64,000 nucleotides of DNA from Streptomyces sp. (GCF_019510245.1 NZ_JAEKKT010000123.1:1-64000); one strand, 5' to 3'. Positions 44,139 to 53,167 are shown, counted from the stretch's first letter. The notes: generated by a model from the letters alone, not told the origin. Program-made: numbers and translations.

Positions 44139-44175
44139 CGGTTCCTCCCCCAGCCTTCGGCCGGGGGAGGAACCG
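44139..44175. terminator. Bidirectional terminator; repeat family copy 4
   Basis: A perfect 13-bp stem (44139-44151 with 44163-44175) encloses CAGCCTTCGGC and sits between convergent stops. GCGCGACCAGG follows, so it belongs to the interspersed repeat family. Confidence 0.85.
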
Positions 44176-44225
44176 CGCGACCAGGCACGACGGACGACAT
44201 GACCTGGTGCGCTTCCAAAGGGCGC

Positions 44226-45155
44226 TCAGACCCCGGCCGCCCGCGCCTTCTCGTACACCTCGGCGGCGACGTCCTTGAGTTCCCCGGCGTCGCGCGCGGT
44301 GATCTGGAGGTCGATCAGGATCTCCTCCAGACCGACCGCCGCGTGGGCCACCAGGTCCTCGACGATCTGGTCGACGCTGCCCTGGAAGGGGCGGCGGTCG
44401 GCCCCGTCGTAGGCCTTCGGCGTGTAGGCGGTGTTGACCCGCAGGACCGTCCGGATCGGTTCCGTCCGGCCGCGCTCGGCCGCCAGCTCCTGCAACTCCT
44501 GCCACTGCGTGGCCAGTTGTTCGACGCCCATGCCCACGGGCAGCCAGCCGTCCGCGCGGTCGACCAGCCGGCGCAGGGCCTTCCTGCCGTGCGCGCCCAG
44601 CATGATGGGGATCGGCCGGGCGGGCTTGGGGCCGACCAGGGCGGAGGCGATCTTCGTGACCTCGCCGTCGTGGCGCACCGGGTCGGGGCCCCACACCGCC
44701 CGGCACACGTCGATGACCTCGTCCAGCACCTGGCCGCGGTCCTCGAACGGCCGGACCCCGGCGGCCGCGTACTCGTCGAGGGACCAGCCGGTGCCCAGGC
44801 CCGCCACCACCCGGCCGCCGCTCGCCGCGTCCAGCGAGGCCAGGGACTTGGCCAGTTGGAAGGGGATGTGCAGGGGTGCCACCAGCACGCTGCTGCCCAG
44901 CCGGGCCCGCTCGGTGGCCGCGGCGGCGAGGGTGAGGGTGACCAGGGGGTCCGCCACATGCCGGTACTCGTCGGGCCAGGGGAGACCCGGGACGTTGTAC
45001 AGCCCCTGGGTGGCGGGCTCCGGGAACAGCGCCCGCTCGAAGACCCACAGGCTCTCGTAGCCGATCAGCTCGGCGGTGCGTGCCACGTCGGGGACGTCGG
45101 TGCCGAGGGAGTACTGCCGCATCTGGGGAAGACCAAGACCGAGCCTGGTGGTCAT
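44226..45155 (-). CDS. LLM-class (F420-dependent type) oxidoreductase
   Basis: The ATG at 45155 has GGAG eight bases upstream and gives a 309-residue luciferase-like TIM barrel (MTTRLGLGLPQMRQYSLG, then GRVVAGLGTGWSLDEY and IPIMLGAHGRKALR). Actinobacterial members commonly use coenzyme F420. The substrate cannot be told. The gene is convergent with davB. Confidence 0.88.
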   Translation of the reverse strand: MTTRLGLGLPQMRQYSLGTDVPDVARTAELIGYESLWVFERALFPEPATQGLYNVPGLPWPDEYRHVADPLVTLTLAAAATERARLGSSVLVAPLHIPFQLAKSLASLDAASGGRVVAGLGTGWSLDEYAAAGVRPFEDRGQVLDEVIDVCRAVWGPDPVRHDGEVTKIASALVGPKPARPIPIMLGAHGRKALRRLVDRADGWLPVGMGVEQLATQWQELQELAAERGRTEPIRTVLRVNTAYTPKAYDGADRRPFQGSVDQIVEDLVAHAAVGLEEILIDLQITARDAGELKDVAAEVYEKARAAGV

Positions 45156-45251
45156 GCCGGTGCTCCTTTGCAGTCGGGTGCCAGCCGTCAACGTACGGTG
45201 AGCGTCCGAAGATTCCGGGGGCGGCGCGCACACCGACCGGATCGCGCCACG

Positions 45252-45938
45252 TCAGTCGCGCAGCGGCGTGAGCAGCATCCGGCCCGCCAGCCCCACGGCC
45301 GTGTCGAGCCGCTCGGTGAACTCCTCGGCCAGGTCCTCGAATCCGCGCAGCGCCCACAGTGCCCGCGCCGCCGCCCAGGTCGCGTCCCGGGCCCGCTCCA
45401 GGCTCCAGGAACCGAGCAGATGGGTCAGCGGGTCGGCGATCTGGAGCAGGTCGGGACCCGGCATCAGGTCCTCGCGGATGCGTTCCTCCAGCGCGACGAG
45501 CAGGTCGCCCACGCGGTCGAAGTCGTCCTCCAGATCGGCCGGTTCGCAACCGAGCGTGCGGCAGGCGTCCACCACGGCCAGCGCCAGGTCGTGACCGATG
45601 TGCGCGTTGATGCCGGACAGCGCGAACTGCAGCGGGCGGACGCCGGGGTGGCGGCGGAACTGGAACAACGGCCGCCAGCAGGCCGGGGGCCGGCGGCCCG
45701 CCGCCTCCGCGTCCACGGCGGTGAGATAGCGCTCGGCGAACCGCACGTCCAGGGTCGCCGCGGCCCCGGGGTCCGCGAACCGGCCCGCGGCCAGGCGCCG
45801 TTCGACCTCCTCCGTGACGGCGAGGTACACACGGTTGAAGACCGCGACCCCGTCCCGCTCGGGCAGGGCCGCGTCCAGGGCGCGCATCCGGGCGAGGACG
45901 GTGCCGACCGGAGCGGTGAGGTGGTGCAACTGCGCCAT
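45252..45938 (-). CDS. DUF5995-family protein
   Basis: This 228-residue helical protein has the conserved segments PLQFALSGINAHIGHDLALA and FNRVYLAVTEEVERRL, which I associate with DUF5995. The paired His residues (INAHIGHD) could bind a metal. There is no signal peptide. Its function is unknown. It lies between the LLM oxidoreductase and a nucleobase permease on the same strand, with gaps of about 100 bases on each side. Confidence 0.75.
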   Translation of the reverse strand: MAQLHHLTAPVGTVLARMRALDAALPERDGVAVFNRVYLAVTEEVERRLAAGRFADPGAAATLDVRFAERYLTAVDAEAAGRRPPACWRPLFQFRRHPGVRPLQFALSGINAHIGHDLALAVVDACRTLGCEPADLEDDFDRVGDLLVALEERIREDLMPGPDLLQIADPLTHLLGSWSLERARDATWAAARALWALRGFEDLAEEFTERLDTAVGLAGRMLLTPLRD

Positions 45939-46047
45939 GGGGGAAGGGTCCCAGCTCCGGCCCGGCGCGCGCGCCGACGGGCCCGGCGCTTCCCCGGAAC
46001 GGGGGAACGGGCCCGAGGCGCGGGAGCGCGGGAGGGGCGCCGGGTGC

Positions 46048-47427
46048 CTACGGCCGGGTGTCGTCGTAGGAGCTCGTGCCCTCGTCGAGGAGCGGTTCGG
46101 CTCCCTTGAGGTGGGCGGGGGCCATGGCGCGCAGGGTGTGGTAGCCGACGATGACGACCAGGGTGCCGAGGGCGATGCCGCTGAGGGAGAAGGTGTCGGT
46201 GAACTTCATGCCGACGTTGCCGACCCCGATGATGATGCCGGCCGCCGCCGGGACCAGGTTCAGCGGGTTGCGCAGGTCGACCTCGGCATGCAGCCAGATC
46301 TGGGCGCCGAGCAGGCCGATCATGCCGTAGAGGATGACCGTGATGCCGCCGAGGACCCCGCCCGGGATCGCGGCCACCATCGCGCCGAACTTGGGGCAGA
46401 CGCCGAAGAGCAGCGCGAAGCCGGCGGCGGCCCAGTAGGCGGCGGTCGAGTAGACGCGGGTCGCGGCCATCACGCCGATGTTCTCGGAGTACGTGGTGTT
46501 GGGCGGGCCGCCCACGGCGGTGGAGAGCATCGAGGCGACGCCGTCGGCCGAGATCGCCGTGCCGAGCTTGTCGTCGAGCGGGTCGCCGGTCATCTCGCCG
46601 ACCGCCTTGATGTGCCCGGTGTTCTCGGCGACCAGGGCGATGACGACGGGCAGGGCGACCAGGATCGCCGACCACTGGAAGGACGGGCCGTGGAAGGACG
46701 GCAGCCCGATCCAGTCGGCCTTGCCGACACCGGAGAGGTCCAGGCGCCAGTGGTCGGTGACCTTGCCGCTCGGGCTCATGGAGTGGATCCTGCCGAAGAT
46801 CCGGTCCAGGGCCCAGGAGAGGACGTACCCGAAGACCAGGCCCAGGAAGATCGCGATGCGTGACCAGAAACCACGCAGACAGACGACGGCCAGACCGGTG
46901 AACGCCATCACCAGCAGGGCCGTCCACTGGTCCTGCGGCCAGTAGGTGGAGGCGGTGACCGGCGCGAGGTTGAAGCCGATCAGCATCACGACCGCGCCGG
47001 TGACGATCGGCGGCATCGCGGCGTGGATGATCCGGGCGCCGAAGCGCTGGACGGCCAGTCCGACCAGGAACAGCACCACGCCGACCACGAAGACCGCGCC
47101 GGTCACCGTGGCGCTGGTGCCGCCCTGTGCGCGGATGACGGCGGCCACCCCGACGAAGGACAGCGAACAGCCCAGGTAGCTGGGCACCCGGCCGCGCGTC
47201 GCCAGCAGGAAGAGCACGGTCGCGACGCCGGACATCATGATCGCGAGGTTGGGGTTCAGGCCCATCAGTACCGGGGCGACGAATGACGCACCGAACATCG
47301 CGACCACATGCTGGGCGCCGAGCCCGACCGTCCGCGGCCAGGAGAGCCGCTCGTCGGGGCGTACCACCGCTCCGGGCGCGGGTGTGCGCCCGTCGCCGTG
47401 CAGCTTCCAGCGCACGCCGAGATCCAT
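46048..47427 (-). CDS. NCS2-family uracil/xanthine permease
   Basis: The 459-residue protein has 12-14 hydrophobic helices and NCS2 landmarks: GLGAQHVVAMFGASFVAPVL near the start, VALVAENTGHIKAVGEMTG and the GGPPNTTYSENIGVM motif, which in UraA lies near the uracil site. Uracil/H+ symport is most likely. The ATG at 47427 (MDLGVRWKLHG) is chosen, but its ribosome binding site is weak; a GTG at 47469 is an alternative. Salvage of uracil would complement the pyr operon in this window. Confidence 0.9.
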   Translation of the reverse strand: MDLGVRWKLHGDGRTPAPGAVVRPDERLSWPRTVGLGAQHVVAMFGASFVAPVLMGLNPNLAIMMSGVATVLFLLATRGRVPSYLGCSLSFVGVAAVIRAQGGTSATVTGAVFVVGVVLFLVGLAVQRFGARIIHAAMPPIVTGAVVMLIGFNLAPVTASTYWPQDQWTALLVMAFTGLAVVCLRGFWSRIAIFLGLVFGYVLSWALDRIFGRIHSMSPSGKVTDHWRLDLSGVGKADWIGLPSFHGPSFQWSAILVALPVVIALVAENTGHIKAVGEMTGDPLDDKLGTAISADGVASMLSTAVGGPPNTTYSENIGVMAATRVYSTAAYWAAAGFALLFGVCPKFGAMVAAIPGGVLGGITVILYGMIGLLGAQIWLHAEVDLRNPLNLVPAAAGIIIGVGNVGMKFTDTFSLSGIALGTLVVIVGYHTLRAMAPAHLKGAEPLLDEGTSSYDDTRP

Positions 47428-47555
47428 GTGGGCTTCGCTTTCTCTGTACGTGAAGACGGTCCGAACCATTGTCAGGGCTACCTGGCAGTCCTACGCTCGC
47501 ACGGTCCTACTCATGAACTGCGTTCATAAGTCTGAATAGGCGATCGGAGTGCCCG

Positions 47556-48815
47556 ATGAGTGGAAGATCCCGCGCGGCCGTGTTGCTGGCGATCCTGACG
47601 GCGTTCGGAGCGGTCCTCGTCCCCTCCGCCCATGCCGCGGCCAAGGCCCCGGACACCGCCGTCCTCGACGGCGCCCGGCTCCAGCGCACCAGGGCCGAAC
47701 TGCACGACGGCGACCCGCGACTGCGGCGCGCGCTGAGCGATCTGACGAGCCGCGCCGACGGCTGGCTGGACCAGGGCCCCTGGACGGTCGTCGACAAGCC
47801 CAAGCCCGCCCCGGGCGGCGACGTCCACGACTACCTCAGCCAGGCCCCCTACTGGTGGCCGACCACCACCCCCACCGCCGACAACCCCTGGGGCTGCCCC
47901 TACGTCCAGCGCGACGGCCAGCGCAATCCCGAGGTCGACAGCGGCACCGACCGCCAGGACGTCGAGAAGGTCTTCGACTCGACGTACGACCTCTCCCTGG
48001 CCTGGTACTACACCGGCGACCGGAGGTACGCCGAGAAGGCCGGGCAGATCCTGCGCACCTGGTTCCTCGACCCGGCGACCCGGATGAACCCGAACCTGAA
48101 CCACGCCCAGTTCATCCCGTGCAAGTACGACGGCCGGGCCATCGGCATCATCGACTTCTCCCAGTCGTACACGAGCGTGGTCGACGCGCTGGCGATCCTC
48201 GGCAGCGGGGCGCCCGGCTGGAGCGCCGCGGACCGGGCCGGGATGCGGAGCTGGAACACCGGCTTCCTCGACTGGCTGAAGAACAGCGCCTTCGGCAAGG
48301 AGGAGGGGGCCGCCGCCAACAACCACGGCACCTTCTACGACATGCAGCTCGCCGCCCTCGCCTATGCGACCGGCGACAAGGCGCTGGCCAGGCAGACCGT
48401 GCTGGACGCGCGGGCGAAGCGGATCGACCCGCAGGTCGCGGGCGACGGCAGCCAGCCGCAGGAGCTGGCCCGCACCAGGAGCTGGCACTACTCGACCTTC
48501 GACCTGGTCGCCTACACCCGGCTCGCGGCGATCGGACGGCACGTCGGCGTGAACCTGTGGAGCTACCGGGGGCCGGACGGGCAGAGCCTGTCCAAGGCCG
48601 TGGACTACCTGCTGCCGGCCGCGACCGGGGCGGCCGCCTGGCCGTACCCGGAGCTCGAGTTCCACCGGTACGCGGCGAGCGACGTCGTGCACGCGGCGGC
48701 CGACGCGGGCGACAAGGCGGCCCAGAAGGCGGTACGGCGGCTGGAGACGCCGCCCGGCGGCGACCTCTGGGCGCTGCGGCCGGCCGCCGAGCAGCTGGAC
48801 TCGATCGCGGGCTGA
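47556..48815 (+). CDS. Secreted alginate-lyase-family protein
   Basis: The 419-residue protein has a Sec signal peptide (about residues 1-28, cleaved after AHAAA) and an alpha-toroid lyase fold: QAPYWWPTTTPTADNPWGCPY, then NNHGTFYDMQLAALAY and the RSWHYSTFDL motif. The Asn-His and Tyr residues in these motifs correspond to the catalytic set of alginate lyases. It probably depolymerises a uronate polysaccharide outside the cell. GGAG lies seven bases before the ATG. Confidence 0.87.
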   Translation: MSGRSRAAVLLAILTAFGAVLVPSAHAAAKAPDTAVLDGARLQRTRAELHDGDPRLRRALSDLTSRADGWLDQGPWTVVDKPKPAPGGDVHDYLSQAPYWWPTTTPTADNPWGCPYVQRDGQRNPEVDSGTDRQDVEKVFDSTYDLSLAWYYTGDRRYAEKAGQILRTWFLDPATRMNPNLNHAQFIPCKYDGRAIGIIDFSQSYTSVVDALAILGSGAPGWSAADRAGMRSWNTGFLDWLKNSAFGKEEGAAANNHGTFYDMQLAALAYATGDKALARQTVLDARAKRIDPQVAGDGSQPQELARTRSWHYSTFDLVAYTRLAAIGRHVGVNLWSYRGPDGQSLSKAVDYLLPAATGAAAWPYPELEFHRYAASDVVHAAADAGDKAAQKAVRRLETPPGGDLWALRPAAEQLDSIAG

Positions 48816-48960
48816 CCAGCCCTTCTGCCGGGCCCTCCACCAGCCTTTCCGCCGGCCCCCGCGTCGGCCTCTGCGCCGACCCTCCCGGACCGGGGCTCCT
48901 GAGCGTCCGCTTAGGATGGAGTGTCCCCACCGCTTCGTCCAGTGCTCAGGAGCCCCACCC

Positions 48961-49425
48961 GTGACCGCCGAAGCCCTGCCCGCCCCCGCCCCCGCCCTCG
49001 CCTATGGCCGGCTGCTGCCGGTCAGCGTCCACTTCGACGACCTCGACGCGCTCGGGATGCTGCACAACGCCCGCTACCCGCTGCTGGTCGAGCGCGCCTG
49101 GACCGAGCTGTGGCAGGGGCACGGCATCCGCTTCGACGGCGACTGGGCCGCCGCCGGGGACGCCTGCAACGTGGTCAGGGAGCTGCTGATCAGCTACGAG
49201 GAGCCGGTCACCAGGTCGGGCACCTATGCCGTGCACCTGTGGCTGGAACGGCTCGGCACCACCGGCCTGACCTACGGCTTCCGCTTCTGCTCGCCGGACG
49301 GCGCGACCACCTACGCGCGGGGCACCCGGGTGCTCGTCCGGCTGGACGCGGCCACCCTGCGCCCCGCGCCCTGGAGCGAGGCGTTCAGGGCCGTGGGCCG
49401 GGAACTGCTGCGGCCTCGGGGCTGA
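48961..49425 (+). CDS. Hot-dog-fold acyl-CoA thioesterase (4HBT type)
   Basis: The GTG at 48961 has AGGAG eight bases upstream and gives 154 residues. The motif VHFDDLDALGMLHNARYPLLVERA contains the catalytic Asp of 4-hydroxybenzoyl-CoA/YbgC-type thioesterases. The substrate is unknown. The last 41 bases overlap the end of the convergent MFS gene. Confidence 0.87.
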   Translation: MTAEALPAPAPALAYGRLLPVSVHFDDLDALGMLHNARYPLLVERAWTELWQGHGIRFDGDWAAAGDACNVVRELLISYEEPVTRSGTYAVHLWLERLGTTGLTYGFRFCSPDGATTYARGTRVLVRLDAATLRPAPWSEAFRAVGRELLRPRG

Positions 49426-50599
49426 CCTCCGCACGGGAGCCCCGCCTCCCGGCGCGCAGCACGCCCGCGAACGCCACCAGCCCCAGCGCCAGCACCGTGA
49501 CCAGGCCGAACGACACCACCAGACTGGTCGCCTGGGCGATGCCGCCGATCAGACTGGGCGCGATCAGGCCCGAGGTGTAGGTGATCGTCGCCACGCCCGC
49601 GATGGCCTGGCTCGGGTTCGGCCCGGCGTGTCCGGCCGCCGCGAAGCACAGCGGTACGACGACCGCGATGCCGAGGCCCATCAGGGCGAACCCGGTCATC
49701 GCCACCGCGGGCTGCCCGGCGAGGACCACCAGCAGTCCGCCGAGCGCGGCCAGCACGCCCCCGGCGCGCACGGTACGGACCGCGCCGAAACGGTTCACCA
49801 CCGCGTCCCCGCTGATCCGGGCCGCCGCCATGGCCAGCATGAACCCGGTGGTGGTGGCTGCCGCGAGCCCGGCCGAGCTGTCCATCCGGTCCCGCAGGAA
49901 CACCGCCGACCAGTCCAGGCTCGCGCCCTCCGCGAACACCGCGCAGAAGCCCACCGTGCCGATCAGCAGCGCCGACCGGGGCGGCAGCGTGAACCGCGGC
50001 GGCGGCTCCTCGCCCTCGCCGGGCCTGACGTCCAGGACGAAGCCGGCCGCCAGCACACCGAGGACGGTGAGAACGGCCGAGGCCAGGGCGAAGTGCACGC
50101 GTGCGTCCGTGCCCAGATGGGCGGCGAGGGTGCCGGCGGCCGAGCCGATCAGGGTGCCCGCGCTCCACATGCCGTGCAACCCCGACATGATCGACCTGTC
50201 GAGCACCCGCTCGATCTCCACGCCGAGCGCGTTCGTCACCACGTCCGCCATGCCGGCGCTCGCCCCGTACACGAACATCGCCAGGCACAGCAGGTACAGG
50301 TTGGTGGCGAGCGACGGCAGGATCAGCGACAGCGTCCACATCGCGATCAGTCCGCGCAGTGCGGTACGGCTCCCGAAGCGGTGGCTGATCCGGCCGGCCA
50401 GCGGCATCGAGCACGAGGCGCCGAACGCCGTGAAGGCGAGCGCGAAGCCCAACTGCCCTGCGCTGAGCGAGGCGTGGTCCTGGACCCATGGCACCCGGGT
50501 CGCGAACGAGCCGGTGACGGCACCGTGCACGGTGAACACGGCCGCGACGGCGTACCGCGCGCGCTTCACCCCGTGCTGCTCGTAACCCACGTCTTTCAT
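49385..50599 (-). CDS. MFS transporter
   Basis: The ATG at 50599 (MKDVGYEQHGVKRARYAVAA) gives 404 residues with about 12 helices and the motif A-like GRISHRFGSRTAL. It resembles sugar/drug MFS proteins of the FucP/YbjJ type. It is divergent from a ROK regulator, and the shared 120-base gap contains a clean inverted repeat, so the two are probably a regulator-transporter pair. It overlaps the convergent thioesterase gene by 41 bases. Confidence 0.86.
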   Translation of the reverse strand: MKDVGYEQHGVKRARYAVAAVFTVHGAVTGSFATRVPWVQDHASLSAGQLGFALAFTAFGASCSMPLAGRISHRFGSRTALRGLIAMWTLSLILPSLATNLYLLCLAMFVYGASAGMADVVTNALGVEIERVLDRSIMSGLHGMWSAGTLIGSAAGTLAAHLGTDARVHFALASAVLTVLGVLAAGFVLDVRPGEGEEPPPRFTLPPRSALLIGTVGFCAVFAEGASLDWSAVFLRDRMDSSAGLAAATTTGFMLAMAAARISGDAVVNRFGAVRTVRAGGVLAALGGLLVVLAGQPAVAMTGFALMGLGIAVVVPLCFAAAGHAGPNPSQAIAGVATITYTSGLIAPSLIGGIAQATSLVVSFGLVTVLALGLVAFAGVLRAGRRGSRAEVSPEAAAVPGPRP

Positions 50600-50645
50600 G
50601 GTCCTGCCCCTCCCGGGTGGGTGCCGCCCCGCTGTCCGCCGTAAA

Positions 50646-50668
50646 CTATCAGGGACCCTGCCTGATAG
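50646..50668. promoter_or_regulatory. Inverted repeat between divergent MFS and ROK genes
   Basis: CTATCAGG-(7 bases)-CCTGATAG is an 8-bp perfect inverted repeat in the middle of the divergent gap and overlaps likely promoter positions for both genes. It is probably the operator of the ROK regulator. Confidence 0.6.
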
Positions 50669-50719
50669 ATAGGGAGTTATATGGCCGTCCTGGGCCATGG
50701 ATCTGGGAGGATGCCCGTC

Positions 50720-52000
50720 ATGCCCGCATCACCGAGTACCGCCCGGGCCATCAACGACCGGCTCGCCCTGAGCCTGCTCCAGCAGGAAGGCCCGCTGACG
50801 GCAGGGCAGTTGAAGCAACTGACCGGACTGTCCCGGCCGACCGTCGCCGACCTCGTCGAACGGCTCGCCGCGTCCGGTCTGATCACGGTGGTCGGCGAGT
50901 CGGGCGAGCAGCGGCGAGGGCCGAACGCCCGGCTGTACGGGATCGTCGCCGACCGCGCGTACCTGGCCGCGCTCGACGTGCGCACCGAGAGCGTCTCGGT
51001 GCTGGTCTCCGACCTGGTGGGGCGGGTGCTGGCGGAGGGGGCGGCGCCGGTCGTCCCGGAGGCGGGGGAGGCGGCGGCCGTCGAGCAGGCGATGGGGCTG
51101 GTGGAGCGGGCGGTGAAAGAGGCGGGGGCGTCCGGGGACGGGGGGCGGCTGCACACCGTGGGCATCGGGGCGCCCGGGCTCGTCGACCCGGCCACCGGCG
51201 AGCTCCGGGACTCGGCCGGCCTGCCCGCCTGGCACCGCCGGCTGGTCGCCGCCCTTCAGGAGCGGTTCCCGCAGGCCCGGGTCAGCGTCGAGAACGAGAC
51301 CAACCTGGCCGCCCTCGCCGAACAGCGGGAGGGCGCCGCCCGGGACCGCGACACCTTCGTCCTGCTCTGGCTGGGACACAGCTGCGGCGCCGCCGTCGTC
51401 CTGGACGGCAGCCTGCGCCGGGGCGCTTCCGGCGGCACGGGCGAGATCGGTTTCCTGCCGGTGCCGGGCACGGCCGGGCTGCCCACGGCGACGGACTGCT
51501 CAGAGGGCTACCACTCGCTGGTGGGAGCAGCGGCGATCGTGGAGCTGGCGGGGGAGTGCGGCGTGGGAGCGACAGCGCCCACCGCCGCGGAAACGGTGGC
51601 CGAGGCCGCGCGGCTGGTGGCCGCGCCCCAAAGGGGCGCGGGCGGTATCGATATGCGGCTCCGCCGCGTGGGGGCGACCAGCCACGACGGCGCCGCGCCC
51701 GACACCCGGCCGAACCCGGCACACGCTCGTTTCCTCGACACCCTCGCCGACCGCATCGCCGTGGGCGTGGCCGCCGTCGTCGCCGTCCTGGACCCCGGCT
51801 GCGTGGTCCTCGGCGGTGAGATCGGCCCCGCCGGGGGAGCGGCGCTCGCCGCGCGGGTCGAGGCGCGGCTCGGCGGGATGTCCCCCCTGGCCACCGAGGT
51901 GCGGGCGAGCACGCTCGGCGGCGCGGCCGTCCTGCGCGGCGCCCTGCTCACCGCCCGCGAGCATGCCCAGGACGAACTCTTCGCGGCACCGGACCGCTGA
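50720..52000 (+). CDS. ROK-family transcriptional regulator
   Basis: The protein has a winged helix at about residues 8-60 (LTGLSRPTVADLVERLAASG) and a C-terminal ROK sugar-kinase-like domain (VGIGAPGLVDPATGEL, LWLGHSCGAAVVLDGSL, GASGGTGEIGFLP). The usual Cys-rich zinc motif of ROK proteins is missing; the region reads TAGLPTATDCSEGYHS. Around residues 301-326 a segment encoded by an interspersed-repeat element is inserted in frame. The ATG at 50720 has GGAGG about ten bases upstream and gives 426 residues; ATGs at 50711 and 50681 (AGGGAG close by) are alternatives. Confidence 0.85.
   Translation: MPASPSTARAINDRLALSLLQQEGPLTAGQLKQLTGLSRPTVADLVERLAASGLITVVGESGEQRRGPNARLYGIVADRAYLAALDVRTESVSVLVSDLVGRVLAEGAAPVVPEAGEAAAVEQAMGLVERAVKEAGASGDGGRLHTVGIGAPGLVDPATGELRDSAGLPAWHRRLVAALQERFPQARVSVENETNLAALAEQREGAARDRDTFVLLWLGHSCGAAVVLDGSLRRGASGGTGEIGFLPVPGTAGLPTATDCSEGYHSLVGAAAIVELAGECGVGATAPTAAETVAEAARLVAAPQRGAGGIDMRLRRVGATSHDGAAPDTRPNPAHARFLDTLADRIAVGVAAVVAVLDPGCVVLGGEIGPAGGAALAARVEARLGGMSPLATEVRASTLGGAAVLRGALLTAREHAQDELFAAPDR
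51622..51695 (+). repeat. Interspersed repeat-like element inside the ROK coding sequence
   Basis: The bases GCCCCAAAGGGGCGCGGGC, then ATCGATATGCGGCTCCGCCGC and GCGACCAGCC resemble modules of the intergenic palindromic family (AGGGGCGCGG and GCGCGACCAGCC). The stretch keeps the frame and encodes an Arg/Gly/Ala-rich insert (QRGAGGIDMRLRRVGATSHD) in the ROK domain. Confidence 0.6.
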
Positions 52001-52095
52001 CCTCGCGCGGTGGGCCGGTCGGGGCCGCCGGGATGGGGCGGGCCCGGCGACGGGCAAGGGCCGTCGTCACCGCCACCGGGTCCGCCCGAACCCTA

Positions 52096-52111
52096 AAAGG
52101 ACTAGACCAGT
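52096..52111. promoter_or_regulatory. DasR-like (dre) half-conserved site
   Basis: AAAGGACTAGACCAGT matches 13 of 16 positions of the DasR site ACTGGTCTAGACCAGT, with a perfect right half. It lies 180 bases upstream of the FMN riboswitch and 95 bases after the ROK gene. DasR links N-acetylglucosamine to metabolism and development; a role here is speculative. Confidence 0.35.
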
Positions 52112-52276
52112 GGGGTCAATAGGTCTGAACAGCAGTCAAGACTGGTGGTCAGGGCGTCGGTTGGGCACACCGCGGTCCGTCTGGGAAGTCCAGCGGCACG
52201 CGCTGTGAGGCACCCCACACGGTTCCCCTGCATGGACCACGATCAGGCGTGGCAGACTGGCCGTGTACCAGAAGCA

Positions 52277-52403
52277 GCGCACTCCGGGGTCGGTGAAACT
52301 CCGAACCGGCGGTTACAGTCCGCGACCCGTCCGCTTCCAGCGGCCGGTTGACCAGGTGAAATTCCTGGACCGACGGTTAAAGTCCGGATGGGAGGCAGTG
52401 CGC
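52277..52403 (+). ncRNA. FMN riboswitch (RFN element)
   Basis: The closing stem GCGCACT/AGTGCGC (52277-52283 with 52397-52403) encloses the conserved RFN blocks: CCGGGGTCGGTGAAACTCCG, ACCGGCGGTTACAGTCCGCG, then GGTGAAATTCCTGGACCGAC and the GTTAAAGTCCGGATGGGAGG strand. It precedes ribE by about 160 bases and should reduce rib operon expression when FMN is high. Confidence 0.95.
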
Positions 52404-52440
52404 GGCGGGCGAGCATGTACGTGTGCGCGCCGCCGTATCT

Positions 52441-52469
52441 GGTCTCGTCCGTCACGGACGGGACCTTTT
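52441..52469 (+). terminator. Riboswitch expression-platform terminator
   Basis: GGTCTCGTCCG (52441-52451) pairs with CGGACGGGACC (52455-52465) over a TCA loop and is followed by TTTT. Its position 38 bases after the aptamer and before ribE makes transcription termination the likely output. Confidence 0.8.
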
Positions 52470-52561
52470 CGGCGTCGCCCCCGGTGTGATCGTCCGTCCA
52501 TTCTGTCGTCCGTCGACAGACCCCGGAGTCCGTGCCCCGTTGAGGCAGGAGGACCCGGGAA

Positions 52562-53167
52562 GTGTTCACCGGAATCGTCGAAGAGCTGGGTGAGGTCACC
52601 GCCGTCGAGAACCTCGGCGACGCGTCCCGTTTCCGGCTCCGTGGCCCCGTGGTGACCGAGGGCGCGCAGCACGGCGACTCCATCGCCGTGAACGGTGTCT
52701 GTCTGACCGTCGTGGAGCACGAGGGCGACGAGTTCACCGCCGACGTCATGGCGGAGACCCTCAAGCGTTCCTCTCTCGGCGCCCTGGCCGTCGGCTCCCG
52801 CGTCAACCTGGAGCGCCCCACCGCGGTCGGCTCCCGCCTCGGCGGCCACATCGTGCAGGGCCACGTCGACGGCACCGGCCAGGTCCTGGCCCGCACCCCC
52901 TCCGAGCACTGGGAGATCGTCAAGGTCTCCCTCCCGGCCGACCTCGCCCGCTACGTCGTGGAGAAGGGCTCCATCACCGTCGACGGCATCAGCCTCACGG
53001 TCGTCGAGGCCGGCCCCGACTACTTCACGGTCAGCCTGATCCCCACCACCCTCGACCTCACCACCCTCGGCCACAAGCAGCCCGGCGACCCGGTCAACCT
53101 GGAGGTCGACGTCGTCGCCAAGTACGTGGAGCGCCTGCTCGCCGGCACGCAGGGAGCAGGCCGGTGA
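52562..53167 (+). CDS. ribE: Riboflavin synthase alpha chain
   Basis: Riboflavin synthase dismutates two 6,7-dimethyl-8-ribityllumazine molecules to riboflavin. The 201-residue protein has the two homologous lumazine-binding barrels, opening with MFTGIVEELG and containing GDSIAVNGVCLT and its counterpart KGSITVDGISLT. The GTG start lies after an AGGAGG site. It is the first gene of the riboswitch-controlled operon. Confidence 0.97.
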   Translation: MFTGIVEELGEVTAVENLGDASRFRLRGPVVTEGAQHGDSIAVNGVCLTVVEHEGDEFTADVMAETLKRSSLGALAVGSRVNLERPTAVGSRLGGHIVQGHVDGTGQVLARTPSEHWEIVKVSLPADLARYVVEKGSITVDGISLTVVEAGPDYFTVSLIPTTLDLTTLGHKQPGDPVNLEVDVVAKYVERLLAGTQGAGR

